Assembly (NCBI GenBank): GCA_029941785.1
Contig: JAPYTK010000008.1
Span: forward strand, 1-57,811
DNA from: Polyangiaceae bacterium
GTDB taxonomy: Bacteria > Myxococcota_A > Polyangia > Polyangiales > Polyangiaceae
DNA length: 57,811 nucleotides
Direction of reading: 5' to 3'
Positions 34,454 to 43,473 of the stretch are shown here, one piece after another. A model generated the notes under the pieces. The model saw only the letters and a program-made list of their open reading frames with translations. It ran no database searches and was not told the DNA's origin. A program made the translations under genes and the position numbers. Numbering within the stretch: the stretch's first letter is position 1; every line of letters starts with the position of its first letter.

Positions 34454-35338
34454 ATGAGCGCCGAGGACGAAGAACGAAGAACGCTGCTGATCCTGGCTGA
34501 CATCAGCGGTTACACCCGTTTCATGACGGCCAATGCCAAGGCCTTGGCCCATGCCCAGCTGATCATTACCGACCTCATAGAGACCATCTTGGCGGGTGTG
34601 GAGTACCCCATGGAAGTCTCCAAGCTCGAAGGCGATGCCGTTTTTCTGTACTGCATGATCGATACGGAAGAGTGGGCAGACCCAGCGATCCATGCCCGCC
34701 TGTGCGACCAGTTGCTCGCCTCGTTCGCGGCATTTGCCGACCGGGTCGTCGAACTCAACCATGGTCGCGTGTGCGTGTGCAGCGCCTGCTCGGCCATCGA
34801 CAAGCTGCGCTTGAAATTGGTCATGCATGTGGGGACCGCGCTGTTTCACAACGTGGGTGATTTTCGCGAACTTGCTGGCGTCGACGTCATCCTCGTCCAC
34901 CGGCTCATGAAGAACTCGATTCAGGCCGATGAGTACATGCTCGCCACCGACCCCGCCTTCGCTGAATTGTGCTTTCCGGAGGATTATCAGTGGTCACGGG
35001 GGCGGGAGGAATACTCACAGCTCGGAGAGGTGCCGATCCACATCCATATTCCTGAGCGTGAGCGACAGGCTTGTCTCGCGCGGCTTCAGCAGAGGCCGCT
35101 CAGCGAAAAGATCATCTCGAGTGTTGGTCGCTTCAGTCGCAGAGTGTTGGGGGCTCAGCCCATCATTTGGGGCCTGCGCAAACTGCCCGCCTTCAAACAC
35201 CTGCCCCAGGTCGCCGGGCGCGGCACGCGCATCGTCCAAGCCACGCTTCTGCTCGTCATGACGCCGCTGGTGCTTGCTGTGGGGATGTGCGCTGTCGTTG
35301 TGCGAGAGGTGTATAGGCACGGCTCGCGCGGCTCCTGA
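34454..35338 (+). CDS. DUF2652 protein with class III cyclase fold
   Basis: 294 residues. LLILADISGYTRFM (11-24) and SKLEGDAVFLY (56-66) are the DUF2652 hallmarks. They align with the class III nucleotidyl cyclase core, with metal-type D16 and D61 and a Lys (K57) at the adenine-selecting position. The later VHRLMK keeps an Arg but not the usual Asn of the VNxAxR motif, so catalysis is uncertain. A C-terminal hydrophobic helix (about 262-285) suggests membrane attachment with the domain in the cytoplasm. It ends eight bases before the convergent lipoprotein gene. Confidence 0.78.
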   Translation: MSAEDEERRTLLILADISGYTRFMTANAKALAHAQLIITDLIETILAGVEYPMEVSKLEGDAVFLYCMIDTEEWADPAIHARLCDQLLASFAAFADRVVELNHGRVCVCSACSAIDKLRLKLVMHVGTALFHNVGDFRELAGVDVILVHRLMKNSIQADEYMLATDPAFAELCFPEDYQWSRGREEYSQLGEVPIHIHIPERERQACLARLQQRPLSEKIISSVGRFSRRVLGAQPIIWGLRKLPAFKHLPQVAGRGTRIVQATLLLVMTPLVLAVGMCAVVVREVYRHGSRGS

Positions 35339-35346
35339 TCGGGTTG

Positions 35347-35877
35347 TTACAGCGTCTCAGGAATCGTGACATTGAAAACGGGGCTGGCGGAAGGCTCCGA
35401 CTCGCCGGGTAAGAACACCGTGAGCCCGGGGCCAACGAAGGTATAACGGACGTTGACAGTGACGACCTCGCCGTCCGCGATGGTGATCCCCTGGCACCTG
35501 GCCATTCCGAGCTCCGCGCAGATCAGGTGCTCTCCCGGAAGCAGGGCCTGTTCGTAGGTCCCAGAAAATTCGACGGTCTGCATGCTCCCCGCCTGATCGA
35601 TCAGAGTCTGGGCCGCCTCCTGGGTGGTGATGGCCGAGGTCGCTTCAAATAACAGAAGCTTCCCGTCGGAGAGTAGGCACTCGCTGCAGCTTTCTGCCAC
35701 GTCCCCATCGTCGCCCTCATCCGCGGCCGCTCCCGCGATTCCGGTTTTGATACGATATTCGGTGGCTGCTTTTCCAGTGGCCAAGCACCCCGATTGGTCG
35801 CATTCGCTGTCGCAAGCCAACACACCAAGCGTGAGCACAAGAGCCCCTACAATACCGACTGACTTTGCCATTCTCAT
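35347..35877 (-). CDS. Small lipoprotein
   Basis: 176 residues from ATG 35877, chosen for the AAGGAG eight bases upstream (ATG 35871 is an alternative). The lipobox GVLAC is followed by CDSECDQSGC, a short Cys cluster. The rest, about residues 45-176, seems beta-rich with one further Cys pair in SCSECLL. No known domain is recognised. It is the second gene of a two-lipoprotein operon, 22 bases downstream of the next entry. Confidence 0.65.
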   Translation of the reverse strand: MRMAKSVGIVGALVLTLGVLACDSECDQSGCLATGKAATEYRIKTGIAGAAADEGDDGDVAESCSECLLSDGKLLLFEATSAITTQEAAQTLIDQAGSMQTVEFSGTYEQALLPGEHLICAELGMARCQGITIADGEVVTVNVRYTFVGPGLTVFLPGESEPSASPVFNVTIPETL

Positions 35878-35899
35878 TGGCTTTTCTCCTTGGTTGTTA

Positions 35900-36574
35900 T
35901 CAGGACTCGCTGACGACGATGTCGACCTTGGTCTCACTCGGGTAGCTCACCACACCGCTCGCGGCGCGCACCTCACCGGTGACCTGAGCGTCGAGCTGGC
36001 AGGAGCCCTTGGGGCCGGGGTTGCACTTCACGTCGTCGAAGTCGAAAACCTCAGGCCACACATTCGTGCTGAGCGTGTAGTCCCCGTCCACCGCAACCCG
36101 CCGTTGGTAGCACGCTTGTGGCCCGGGACTCTGGGGCTCGAAGAAGCAGCCCTCGGGCATCTCGGCGTCCTCGAGCAACGCGCCATTCCACTCGATATCG
36201 TAGGAGCCGCCCGGCGCGATCATGATCACCGGTGGTATGGCGCAAGCCGCCGCGCACACGCCGGCGTTGTCCTGCAAGTCTTCGCAGGTGAAGGCGCAAT
36301 CGCCGTTTTTCCACACGCGATCGGTGCCATCGGGATCGGTGACGGACAGCTCGATGTCAAAGGAGCACCCTACGCCAGTCAGAAAGATGGGCGCGCTGCC
36401 TTCGTTGCGGACCGTCGCTACGACGGCCCCAGGCAAGGGCTCGTCCTCAAAGCTCTGGCAGGACGGGCCGGCGCCGCCGCTCCCATCGAAGTCGGTGATA
36501 TTGGAGCCGCATGCAGCGGCCATGAGGCTCGCCATCGCCACGAGGACGATCTTGTGTTGTCGTGTGATGTTCAT
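35900..36574 (-). CDS. Lipoprotein, beta-rich
   Basis: 224 residues. The lipobox MAAAC (Cys near 22) is followed by a Gly/Ser linker. The mature part contains about eight Cys (GVGCSFD, GDCAFTCEDL, CAAACAIPP, CYQRR) and looks like a beta sandwich, with a segment APGGSYDIEWNG. No family is recognised. It is the first gene of the pair and is divergent from the MYXO-CTERM-type gene at 36874. Confidence 0.65.
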   Translation of the reverse strand: MNITRQHKIVLVAMASLMAAACGSNITDFDGSGGAGPSCQSFEDEPLPGAVVATVRNEGSAPIFLTGVGCSFDIELSVTDPDGTDRVWKNGDCAFTCEDLQDNAGVCAAACAIPPVIMIAPGGSYDIEWNGALLEDAEMPEGCFFEPQSPGPQACYQRRVAVDGDYTLSTNVWPEVFDFDDVKCNPGPKGSCQLDAQVTGEVRAASGVVSYPSETKVDIVVSES

Positions 36575-36873
36575 GTTGCTTCATGATAGCAATGGTCGTG
36601 CCGTTGCGTTAACCCCCGGGCTTCTTGCGCTGCTGCTATCGATCCTGCCCAAGTGCGCAAATTTCGGACATTCCACTCTGCGCTCGCGATCGCGATGGCA
36701 CATCGTGGCACAGCGGTGGCTACGCTCCAAAAACGAACTGGCGTTTGACACGCCCGATGTGCCGTCATTCGTCCGCATCGGGCCTCGAGCGAGAGGCTGA
36801 CCAATCGTGCATTCGACCGACAGCGTCTCGTGGACCCTCGAAATGGGTCCTGATCCGGACTAGACTTGGACGG
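36575..36873. other. 299-base divergent intergenic region
   Basis: No gene is visible here. It contains AAGTGCGCAA (36651-36660), a short element also found upstream of the cytochrome operon at 47157. A long inverted repeat GCCCGATG (36752-36759) / CATCGGGC (36776-36783) directly follows TTGACA at 36745-36750. A smaller hairpin GGACCC (36832-36837) / GGGTCC (36845-36850) lies 24 bases before the plus-strand start. These are candidates for regulatory sites. Confidence 0.4.
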
Positions 36874-37605
36874 ATGGGCAAGCTGTTCGGTTGGCTGGCG
36901 GTGCTGGGCCTGTGTTCGATCGCGGCGACGGCAAGCGCGGCGATCAAGACGCTGAAGCAGGATGGCTTCACGGACGGCGACAAAACCTATTTTCAGGATG
37001 GCTTTGTGGCCGGCGAGGCCGCCGCGGTCACCCTGGGTCCGGTCGATGGCGATTTTCAGATCTTGAGCATCGATTTCCTCTTTGGTGGCGCCGCCGAGAC
37101 CGAGGAAGTCAATCTGACCATCTTTCGTGACCTAGGCGACGTGGAGCCGGGCGAGGTGTTGTTCGACCAGGGCTTCTTCGTGACCGGCAAGGACGATGCA
37201 ACCCAGGAGATGCCCATCGCGATCGACGACATCTTCGTGACCGGAGGAGGGATGATCCGGGTTGCCTTGTCGTTCACGCATGACGGCCTTCCCTCGGTGG
37301 CGCGCGATTCGGACGGCGTTCAAGGGACGAACTGGATTTTGACCGATAAGTGGAACACGGCGTCGGATCTGGGCGTGGCCGGCGACTGGGTGATCCGCGC
37401 CACGATCAACACTCAGGACGACGGTACGTCGGGCAGCGGAGGCGCTGGCGGCGCCAACGCAGACGATCATCGCGAAACGTCGGCAAACAGCGGATGCTCG
37501 GTGGGCCAGCTCGACGCGAGCGGGTCGTGGTCGGCCTATGGTCTTCTCGTCTTGGCTGCGGGGGCTGCCGCGCGGCGCCGTCACCGCGGGACGCGGAAGG
37601 GGTGA
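36874..37605 (+). CDS. Exported protein with MYXO-CTERM-like anchor
   Basis: 243 residues from ATG 36874, where a classical signal peptide ends at about AASA (near 22). The body is beta-rich with many Asp/Gly and no Cys. The end holds a single Cys after a Gly-rich linker, a hydrophobic stretch and an Arg cluster (SGCS, then YGLLVLAAGAAARRRHRG). That is the layout of the MYXO-CTERM surface-anchor signal of Myxococcota. Its TGA overlaps the ATG of the RCC1 lipoprotein (TGATG), so the two are translationally coupled. Confidence 0.75.
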   Translation: MGKLFGWLAVLGLCSIAATASAAIKTLKQDGFTDGDKTYFQDGFVAGEAAAVTLGPVDGDFQILSIDFLFGGAAETEEVNLTIFRDLGDVEPGEVLFDQGFFVTGKDDATQEMPIAIDDIFVTGGGMIRVALSFTHDGLPSVARDSDGVQGTNWILTDKWNTASDLGVAGDWVIRATINTQDDGTSGSGGAGGANADDHRETSANSGCSVGQLDASGSWSAYGLLVLAAGAAARRRHRGTRKG

Positions 37606-38942
37606 TGAAGAGCGCGCCGTACATCGTGTTGATGGCCCTCGGCGCGGCGTCGGGTTGCATCTCCGGTCTCGACACGAATCCCTCTGGCGCGGGCGGGACG
37701 ACGAGCTCATCGGGGGGCGGCGTGGCGCCGATCGACGTGTGCAAGGGTGGTGTCGAGCGCACGCTTTGCGGGCCGCACGTCGCAGTGGGCGACTCGCATA
37801 GCTGCGCCTTGCGCGCGGGCGGGGAGGTGCGCTGTTGGGGCCTCGCGATTCATGGGCAGCTAGGCTACGCAAACACCACGAATATCGGTGACAACGAGAA
37901 GCCGCGAGCCGCGGGCTCGGTTCAGCTCGGCGCGGCGGTGGTGCAGCTGACGGCCGGCTACCACCACAACTGCGGCTTGTTCCAATCAGGAAGTGTTCGC
38001 TGTTGGGGGCGATCGAACTTCGGTCAACTAGGCTACGGGAATCTCATGACGATCGGTGATGACGAGAGACCGGATTCCGTCGGCGCAGTCGATCTAGGAG
38101 CCGCCGCGGTGGGAGTTGTCGCCGGTCATTTTCACACCTGCGCCTTGTCGGACACCGGCGGCGTTCGCTGCTGGGGGAAGGCCGAGCATGGGCAGCTGGG
38201 CTACGGGAGCACGGAGACGATCGGTGACGACGAGACGCCTTCGAGCGCCGGGGAGGTGGACGTGGGGGGCGTCGTCGTGCAGCTCGCCGCCGGCCACGCG
38301 CACACCTGCGCGCTGCTCGAGACGGGCAAGGTTCGCTGCTGGGGGCAATCGAATGATGGCCAACTCGGATATGGCAACACCAACACCATTGGCGACGATG
38401 AGACGCCTTCGAGCGTGGCGGAGGTGGACGTGGGGGGGGTCGTCGTGCAGTTGGCCGCGGGCTACGCGCATACCTGCGCTCGGTTGGCGGCGGGGACGGT
38501 TCGTTGTTGGGGAGCGGGGCAATACGGTCAGCTCGGGTACGGCAACACGCAGACGATTGGTGATGACGAGGTGCCCTCGAGCGCGGGCGATGTCGATGTA
38601 GGTCTTCCGGTCGTCGACATCGCAACGGGCAACGAACATAGCTGCGCCGTTCTGGTGTCGGGGAAGGTCCGTTGCTGGGGCCGTTCAAAGGATGGCCAGC
38701 TCGGGTACGGCAACACGCAGACGATTGGTGATGACGAAGTGCCCTCGAGCGCGGGGGACGTGGACGTGGGGAGCGGCGTCGTGCAGCTTTCCGCCGGGGG
38801 TTACCATGGCTGCGCCTTGCTCGTATCGGGAGGAGTCAGCTGCTGGGGCCGGTCGAATTACGGGCAGCTCGGTTATGAGAGCACTGCCACAGTCGGCGAT
38901 GACGAGCCGCCGTCGAGCGCTGGCGAGGTGTTCATCGACTGA
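37605..38942 (+). CDS. RCC1-repeat lipoprotein
   Basis: 445 residues from ATG 37605. The lipobox GAASGC is followed by a short Gly/Ser linker. From about residue 60 there are seven units of 52-56 residues with the RCC1-like core H-x-C-A-L, G-x-V-R-C-W-G and G-Q-L-G-Y-G. Each unit carries two Cys, at the HxCAL and RCWG positions. Seven blades match a complete beta-propeller. Conserved Cys suggest disulfide-locked blades outside the cell. Neighbouring units are so alike in DNA that recent duplication or gene conversion is likely. Confidence 0.88.
   Translation: MKSAPYIVLMALGAASGCISGLDTNPSGAGGTTSSSGGGVAPIDVCKGGVERTLCGPHVAVGDSHSCALRAGGEVRCWGLAIHGQLGYANTTNIGDNEKPRAAGSVQLGAAVVQLTAGYHHNCGLFQSGSVRCWGRSNFGQLGYGNLMTIGDDERPDSVGAVDLGAAAVGVVAGHFHTCALSDTGGVRCWGKAEHGQLGYGSTETIGDDETPSSAGEVDVGGVVVQLAAGHAHTCALLETGKVRCWGQSNDGQLGYGNTNTIGDDETPSSVAEVDVGGVVVQLAAGYAHTCARLAAGTVRCWGAGQYGQLGYGNTQTIGDDEVPSSAGDVDVGLPVVDIATGNEHSCAVLVSGKVRCWGRSKDGQLGYGNTQTIGDDEVPSSAGDVDVGSGVVQLSAGGYHGCALLVSGGVSCWGRSNYGQLGYESTATVGDDEPPSSAGEVFID
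38529..38759 (+). repeat. Near-identical RCC1 repeat DNA, 168-base period
   Basis: About 63 bases starting at 38529 recur at 38697 with only a few differences (GAGG to GAAG, GGGCGATG to GGGGACGT). The intervening unit length is 168 bases, or 56 codons, so copy number can change without shifting the frame. Confidence 0.75.
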
Positions 38943-38943
38943 G

Positions 38944-39582
38944 TCACTCCGCTTGCCGTTCGCCCGTTATTTTCCACACAATCGTGCCGCAATCGTTTTC
39001 GGTGGGTTCGTCGTAGAGGTTCTCGGTGCTGGTTCCGCTGAACTCCGTCGGTGATGTGAAGGTCCATATGTCCGCGAGGGTATGTACGAGTTCACGACCG
39101 GTGGCGTCGTTACGAAAGTAACCCGTCGAGGTGATCTTGTTTCCGACTTTCGTGCCTTCGTAGACGAATTGCGGCTCATGATCTGTCGTCTCTGAGTAGA
39201 CGTCGATGCCGTTCACCGTGATGTCGACGGTGCGCAACAAGTAGGTCACCTGTTCGTATTTTCCGCAGACTTTTTCGGCTTGTACGCCCGGGCTGGCGTC
39301 GATCGCCCAGCGGCCATTGATGAGCGTGGGCGCGTTGCACGCGCCGACGAGACAGAACTCATCCGCACTGCAGGTTTTCAGCTTGCCGATCTGCACGCCA
39401 TCGCAGTCGTATTCGATAACGGTGTCGCCGCTGCATTCCGTCGTGTGGCAGGACACACATTTCTGATCCTCGAGGATTGAACCTTCCGGACAACCGAGTT
39501 GCGGCTCGTCGAAGCAGCCCGAGGAGCCGAGCAGCCATAGGGCGAGGAACCACGCCCGCTTGTGCTCAACTCTCGACTTCAT
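38944..39582 (-). CDS. Cys-rich lipoprotein
   Basis: 212 residues from ATG 39582 (the frame is open further upstream, but the signal peptide begins here). The lipobox GSSGC is followed by about ten Cys in the first 80 mature residues, including QKCVSCHTTEC. The CVSCH looks like a heme site, but it lies in a Cys-dense domain with neighbouring Cys, so disulfides are more likely. The C-terminal half is beta-rich. It is convergent with the RCC1 gene; the stops are one base apart. Confidence 0.6.
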   Translation of the reverse strand: MKSRVEHKRAWFLALWLLGSSGCFDEPQLGCPEGSILEDQKCVSCHTTECSGDTVIEYDCDGVQIGKLKTCSADEFCLVGACNAPTLINGRWAIDASPGVQAEKVCGKYEQVTYLLRTVDITVNGIDVYSETTDHEPQFVYEGTKVGNKITSTGYFRNDATGRELVHTLADIWTFTSPTEFSGTSTENLYDEPTENDCGTIVWKITGERQAE

Positions 39583-39708
39583 CAGACAGTTCAAGGGTTT
39601 TGGATGATAGCCCAATCGGCGCGGCATAGAACAGCGGCGAATCGCCGAATGCCCCGTCCGCTCATGTTCTGCCCCGCCTGGGACGAGTGATGCTCCGCGG
39701 CGGCTGCT

Positions 39709-40836
39709 TTACCAGTGGCCGCGAAGGAGGATCCCTCCGGGGCTTGCTCGCACGTGGAGAGCCGGCCGTTTCGCCGCCGGCCGTCGCGCGGCTTGGTTGC
39801 TCACACTGGCTGGTTCGCCGGGCTCGGTGAGGTACAAGGTCACTCCAATGCCGCTCGTGAGGCCGCCAGCGACCAGCAAACCGATGGCGATGACCCCCGC
39901 TCGCTGTGCTGCGTCGCGCAGTGGTTTGCCTTCTGGCGTGCACGTGTTGCTGTCAGAGAGCCCGGCGGCCTGGCCACAGAAGTTGTTCGACGCACTGTTC
40001 TTCACCAGGGCATGAACGCCCACGCTCGCACCTGCGATGAGCAATGCCCCCCCGGCGCCGCCGACAACATAGCCCGCCATCCGTTGAGCGAAGCCAGGAT
40101 CGGGCGGGGTAGGCGGTGGGAGCGGAGCAGGGCGAGCTGCCGTAGGGGCGTTCGGAGGCTGCTCGGGCATCGAGGGATCTGACAGCTCGACTGGCTGCAA
40201 GCGGGGCACCTCCACCGTGATCACGGTCGGTTCATTAGGCACGGTGATCGCGGTGGTCCACGGGATGCGCCCGGGCGCGCGCACTTCAATCGTGTGCTTC
40301 CCACTGTCGAGGGGTATGGCCGAACCCCACAGCGACGCGCTGACCCGTGAGCCATTGCGAAGAACTTCTAGCTGGTCCGTGCGGCTTTCGGATGGCACGG
40401 AGATGACGAGTTTCGCGAGTTGGATTTGTAGGGCCTCAGCCGCCGTGGTGGCGACCTGCAGCACCCTGTCATCGTTCTGGAGTCGCGCGATGTGGGCCGA
40501 CTGCCGGAAGCTCGCCCAAGCGCTAGCGAGGCGTTGAGTGACCCAGTAGCATCGTCCGAGGTTGAACGCTGTGCTCGCCGACGGGGCCAAATGGTGGCTC
40601 TCGGCGAATTTGGGGCAGGCCAAGTCGTAGTCTTTCGCCTTCATTGCAGCGAGGCCTTGGTCGAAGAGTGCCTCTGCGACGGCGCGATCGGCGGCCGAGA
40701 TTCGCGGTTCTCGCCCTTCAGCGTGGGCGATCCCGCACTGAAGAGTGACAACCACGGCTGCCCAAGCCGCGAGCAACCGAGGCGACGGTAAACGAAGCAC
40801 CCGCGAAGTATGCCTCAACGATGGTCGATGAGCCAC
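39709..40836 (-). CDS. TPR/PEGA-type protein coupled to the Ser/Thr kinase
   Basis: 375 residues with an N-terminal signal segment ending near AHAEG. Residues about 48-135 contain TPR-like helices (ALFDQGLAAMKAKDYDLACPKFAES). Residues about 140-215 resemble a PEGA-type beta domain with HTIEVRAPGRIPW. A Pro-rich segment precedes two hydrophobic stretches near 255-278 and 313-335. The gene starts 22 bases inside the end of the kinase gene, so the two are translationally coupled. Such pairs are common in Polyangia. The role may be to sense the periplasm or membrane on behalf of the kinase; this is inference. Confidence 0.72.
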   Translation of the reverse strand: MAHRPSLRHTSRVLRLPSPRLLAAWAAVVVTLQCGIAHAEGREPRISAADRAVAEALFDQGLAAMKAKDYDLACPKFAESHHLAPSASTAFNLGRCYWVTQRLASAWASFRQSAHIARLQNDDRVLQVATTAAEALQIQLAKLVISVPSESRTDQLEVLRNGSRVSASLWGSAIPLDSGKHTIEVRAPGRIPWTTAITVPNEPTVITVEVPRLQPVELSDPSMPEQPPNAPTAARPAPLPPPTPPDPGFAQRMAGYVVGGAGGALLIAGASVGVHALVKNSASNNFCGQAAGLSDSNTCTPEGKPLRDAAQRAGVIAIGLLVAGGLTSGIGVTLYLTEPGEPASVSNQAARRPAAKRPALHVRASPGGILLRGHW

Positions 40837-42407
40837 GGTACTTCGGTCGACGGGGTGGCGCTAGGTGCCGGTTTTGGGCTTGGGTCTTGAGCGGAGGTGG
40901 CTGGGCGGGTCGAGGGCAGGGGCGCTGCGGTCTTGGAGCGTCGACGCGGCGCGATGGCGCTTCGGGTGCGTCCCGAAGCGGTTGTCGTGGCGATCGTCGA
41001 TGGTGCAGGAGTGGAGGGGGGAGTCAACGCCTCGGCCGAGAGAGGTGGCTTCGCGATGGTGTTCGTGACGGGCGTCCGCGGTATTGCCGCCTGTGCAGCT
41101 GGGGCAGCGTTGGGTTGCGTCACGGTCGAATCCGAGTTCGTCGTATCGCGGTCCCAGAGAAAGCCGAAGGCCAATAGGCCCCCGAGCGTCAATGCCGCCA
41201 TCATGGGCATCGTGCTGCGTGGCCTTAGGGCGCTCGGTGGAGGGTCGGAGTCCACGCTGTTCGCAGCGCCGCCGAATGTACTCGGTGGCGTCGTGGGTTC
41301 AGGCGTAGGTGCCGCCACATCGGGGTCGGTATCGTCGTGACGAATGGTGTCGGCAAAGGATACGGATGACGGGGCTCGCTCGGTGGTCGAGGTCGCAGAA
41401 ACCCGATCGGCTGAAGGGGCGGGTACACCCTTGACAGCGGTCGCGAACGCGTCGCTCATCGCTTTGGCTGATTCGAATCGCGCGTCCGGATTCTTGTCGA
41501 GAGCCTTGCGAAACCACATGTGAAGGGCCTCTGGCAAATCTTGGATATGCGAACTTACAGGCTCAAAATCAGCTGTCGCGATGTCGATCAATGTCGCACC
41601 CGCCGTTTCCCCGAGAAACGGCAATCGACCACTCAGTGCTTCGTATGTTGTCACCGCCAAGGCCCACAGATCGGCCTCTGGTCCGACGTTCTTCGTCGAT
41701 CGAATTTGACCCGGACTCATGTAGGGCGTCGTACCGAAGGTCGCCCCAGATCCGGTGATGTGACTCGTTTCCGGAGCCTTGAGTTGTTTGGCGAGTCCAA
41801 AGTCGAGGACTTTTGTGAACAAGCCGTATCCGGTTTGTACCAAGAACAAATTGGCTGGCTTGATATCTCGGTGCACCAGTCCGAGCGCGTGCGCGCGATC
41901 CAGCACCTCGGCAACTTGCGCGAGCATGCACGCCGCTTCGTCGACGCTGAGGGGGGTCTCGTCGAGCCGATGGGCTAAGCTTGCACCTTCGAGATGTTCC
42001 ATGACGATGAAGGGAACACCGCTTTCCATCAAACCGTGATCAAAGATCTTCACGACGTGCGGGCTTTTGATTTGCGCTGCCGCTCGTGCCTCTCGTTTGA
42101 ATCGGCGGATGGCTTCCGTGCCGTCGGTGCCGCCGCTGCTTAACGATCCGGAGATGAACTTGACTGCAACCTCTATAGCGAGCGACTTGTGCTTCGCGAC
42201 CCAGACGCTGCCCATTCCCCCCTCGTCCAAGAGACGGACCAGTTCGATGTTGTCGGTGACTTTGACGCCTGCGGCGAGCGTTGGGTGGTTGCCTGGTGCG
42301 CGGTCCGAGTCTTGCTCTACGGCCCCAAGGAGTTGCTCGATGGAGTCATCACCTTGGGGCAGGCTACGTTCACCGGGTCGTTTTTGCCTCTTCACGCTAC
42401 CGGCCAT
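40815..42407 (-). CDS. PknB-type Ser/Thr protein kinase
   Basis: 530 residues. The kinase domain (about 56-315) has a Gly loop (LLDEGGMGSVW), K83, the catalytic loop HRDIKPAN with D181, and DFG at 202-204. The activation segment ends in MSPGQ (230-234) where MSPEQ is usual, so the APE-type Glu is Gly, which may weaken the activation-segment salt bridge. A membrane segment (MMAALTLGGLLAFGFLW) near 398 separates the cytoplasmic kinase from a Pro/Thr/Ser-rich external tail of about 110 residues. An AGTGCG/CGCACT inverted pair lies nine bases upstream of the start. Confidence 0.9.
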   Translation of the reverse strand: MAGSVKRQKRPGERSLPQGDDSIEQLLGAVEQDSDRAPGNHPTLAAGVKVTDNIELVRLLDEGGMGSVWVAKHKSLAIEVAVKFISGSLSSGGTDGTEAIRRFKREARAAAQIKSPHVVKIFDHGLMESGVPFIVMEHLEGASLAHRLDETPLSVDEAACMLAQVAEVLDRAHALGLVHRDIKPANLFLVQTGYGLFTKVLDFGLAKQLKAPETSHITGSGATFGTTPYMSPGQIRSTKNVGPEADLWALAVTTYEALSGRLPFLGETAGATLIDIATADFEPVSSHIQDLPEALHMWFRKALDKNPDARFESAKAMSDAFATAVKGVPAPSADRVSATSTTERAPSSVSFADTIRHDDTDPDVAAPTPEPTTPPSTFGGAANSVDSDPPPSALRPRSTMPMMAALTLGGLLAFGFLWDRDTTNSDSTVTQPNAAPAAQAAIPRTPVTNTIAKPPLSAEALTPPSTPAPSTIATTTASGRTRSAIAPRRRSKTAAPLPSTRPATSAQDPSPKPAPSATPSTEVPWLIDHR

Positions 42408-42415
42408 TTTACGTC

Positions 42416-42435
42416 AAGTGCGAGAAGCGCGCACT
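42416..42435. promoter_or_regulatory. Inverted AAGTGCG/CGCACT pair upstream of the kinase
   Basis: AAGTGCG (42416-42422) and CGCACT (42430-42435) face each other nine bases before the kinase ATG. The same half-site occurs at 47197, 47227 and 36651, upstream of other genes. Confidence 0.35.
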
Positions 42436-42531
42436 GTCTATCGTGGCTTAGGCATGGGGAGCTGCATTTCGGGGCGGTGAACTCGGTCCAGATCGGAAGG
42501 GTGCGTAGACGATGACCGAAGAGGCACGGCC

Positions 42532-42554
42532 GGCTGACGGCATGCCCGTCAGCC
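42532..42554 (-). terminator. Perfect 9-base hairpin after the Kazal-like lipoprotein gene
   Basis: GGCTGACGG (42532-42540) and CCGTCAGCC (42546-42554) pair perfectly around the 5-base loop CATGC. It directly follows the stop codon of the minus-strand gene at 42555. No T-run follows, as is common in GC-rich genomes. Confidence 0.6.
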
Positions 42555-43289
42555 TCAGGGTGCGTGCATTTCGAAGAGCAGGGCTCCCTCAAAGCACTCG
42601 GTGCACGGAAGGCCGTTTAGCATCGCATCGTTCGCCTTGACGCAGTCGCAATTCGGCGTAGCAAGACATTCGCTCGGTATCGGTCGGCATTCGTAATATG
42701 CGGGCGGTGGGCCTTCGGGCGTGGCGATGTAACAGACGGTCGTGCCGATCGGGCAATAATGGGGACCGCACGGAAAATAGCCCGGGGGCGCGGGGCAATT
42801 GTGCAATGCCGAGGGGCTTGTTCCGGCGGCCGCCGCCTTGCAGGCGTTGTCGTAAAGAACACCGTCGCAGCCACAAGTGGGCATACCGCCACGATCTGGG
42901 CAGCTCGCGGGAAGGGGCTGGCATTTGGGATTCTTGTCGAAGTTGCCGCAGAAGGGGTGCCTGTACTGACAATAGCCTCCTACTTCGCACAAGAGAGGAC
43001 AGGGCTTCGGGATGTATTGGCCGTCTCCTAGGGGCGTGCACGTGTTTGGCGGTCCTCCGCCCGCGGACGCGTTGCTGCTCGTGGTGCTGCTTACCGATGC
43101 GCTGCTCTGCGAAGCGCTCAGGCCGCCGGTTCCCGCCGTGCTCCCCATGCCGCCGACGTTGGACGTGCCTCCGGTTGCTGCGGAACTGCTTGACGGGGCG
43201 ACATTGACTTCGGCGCCGCAGGCGAACAGCCCGCCAGCGGTCGTGGTAACTGCGAACATCAATGCGTAGGCATACTTCGGTATCGACAT
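42555..43289 (-). CDS. Cys-rich lipoprotein with Kazal-like segment
   Basis: 244 residues from ATG 43289, preceded by GAGGAG. The lipobox LFAC (Cys near 24) leads into a long Ser/Thr/Gly linker up to about residue 78. The rest is Cys-rich (about eighteen Cys) with the fragment CGCDGVLYDNAC (about 142-153), typical of Kazal protease-inhibitor domains. Other segments, such as GYCQYRHPFCG and FPCGPHYCPIGTTVC, look like small disulfide knots. Protease inhibition is possible; otherwise the role is unknown. A 9-base hairpin follows the stop. Confidence 0.68.
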   Translation of the reverse strand: MSIPKYAYALMFAVTTTAGGLFACGAEVNVAPSSSSAATGGTSNVGGMGSTAGTGGLSASQSSASVSSTTSSNASAGGGPPNTCTPLGDGQYIPKPCPLLCEVGGYCQYRHPFCGNFDKNPKCQPLPASCPDRGGMPTCGCDGVLYDNACKAAAAGTSPSALHNCPAPPGYFPCGPHYCPIGTTVCYIATPEGPPPAYYECRPIPSECLATPNCDCVKANDAMLNGLPCTECFEGALLFEMHAP

Positions 43290-43473
43290 CGAAACTCTCC
43301 TCCGCGAAAACAACACGGCAACATTGTACGTAGGCTGTTTTAGGACATGCCCAACACGGAATTGTACCAAGAAAAGTGTGCGTGCACTCAGCTGAATCGC
43401 GGCACCGTTTGGCCCCTCCTGCCGTACTTGCGCGCGCCGTTCTTACGGCACACGAGTCGCTACGTTGCCGGTG

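Noticed and set aside
36721-36770. Complete sigma70 promoter after TTGACA at 36745
   Set aside because: No acceptable -10 element is found 16-18 bases downstream; only the inverted repeat is reported.
39424-39460. CVSCH as a heme-binding site in the lipoprotein at 38944
   Set aside because: It lies in a Cys-dense domain with adjacent Cys residues, where disulfides are more likely, and no other cytochrome features are present.
40217-40537. Plus-strand frame over the TPR/PEGA gene
   Set aside because: It has no homology-like features and lies wholly within a well-supported minus-strand gene.
42490-42507. Sequence AGATCGGAAG resembling the start of an Illumina adapter
   Set aside because: Only ten bases match; the sequence diverges at once and the region is ordinary intergenic DNA, so contamination is unlikely.
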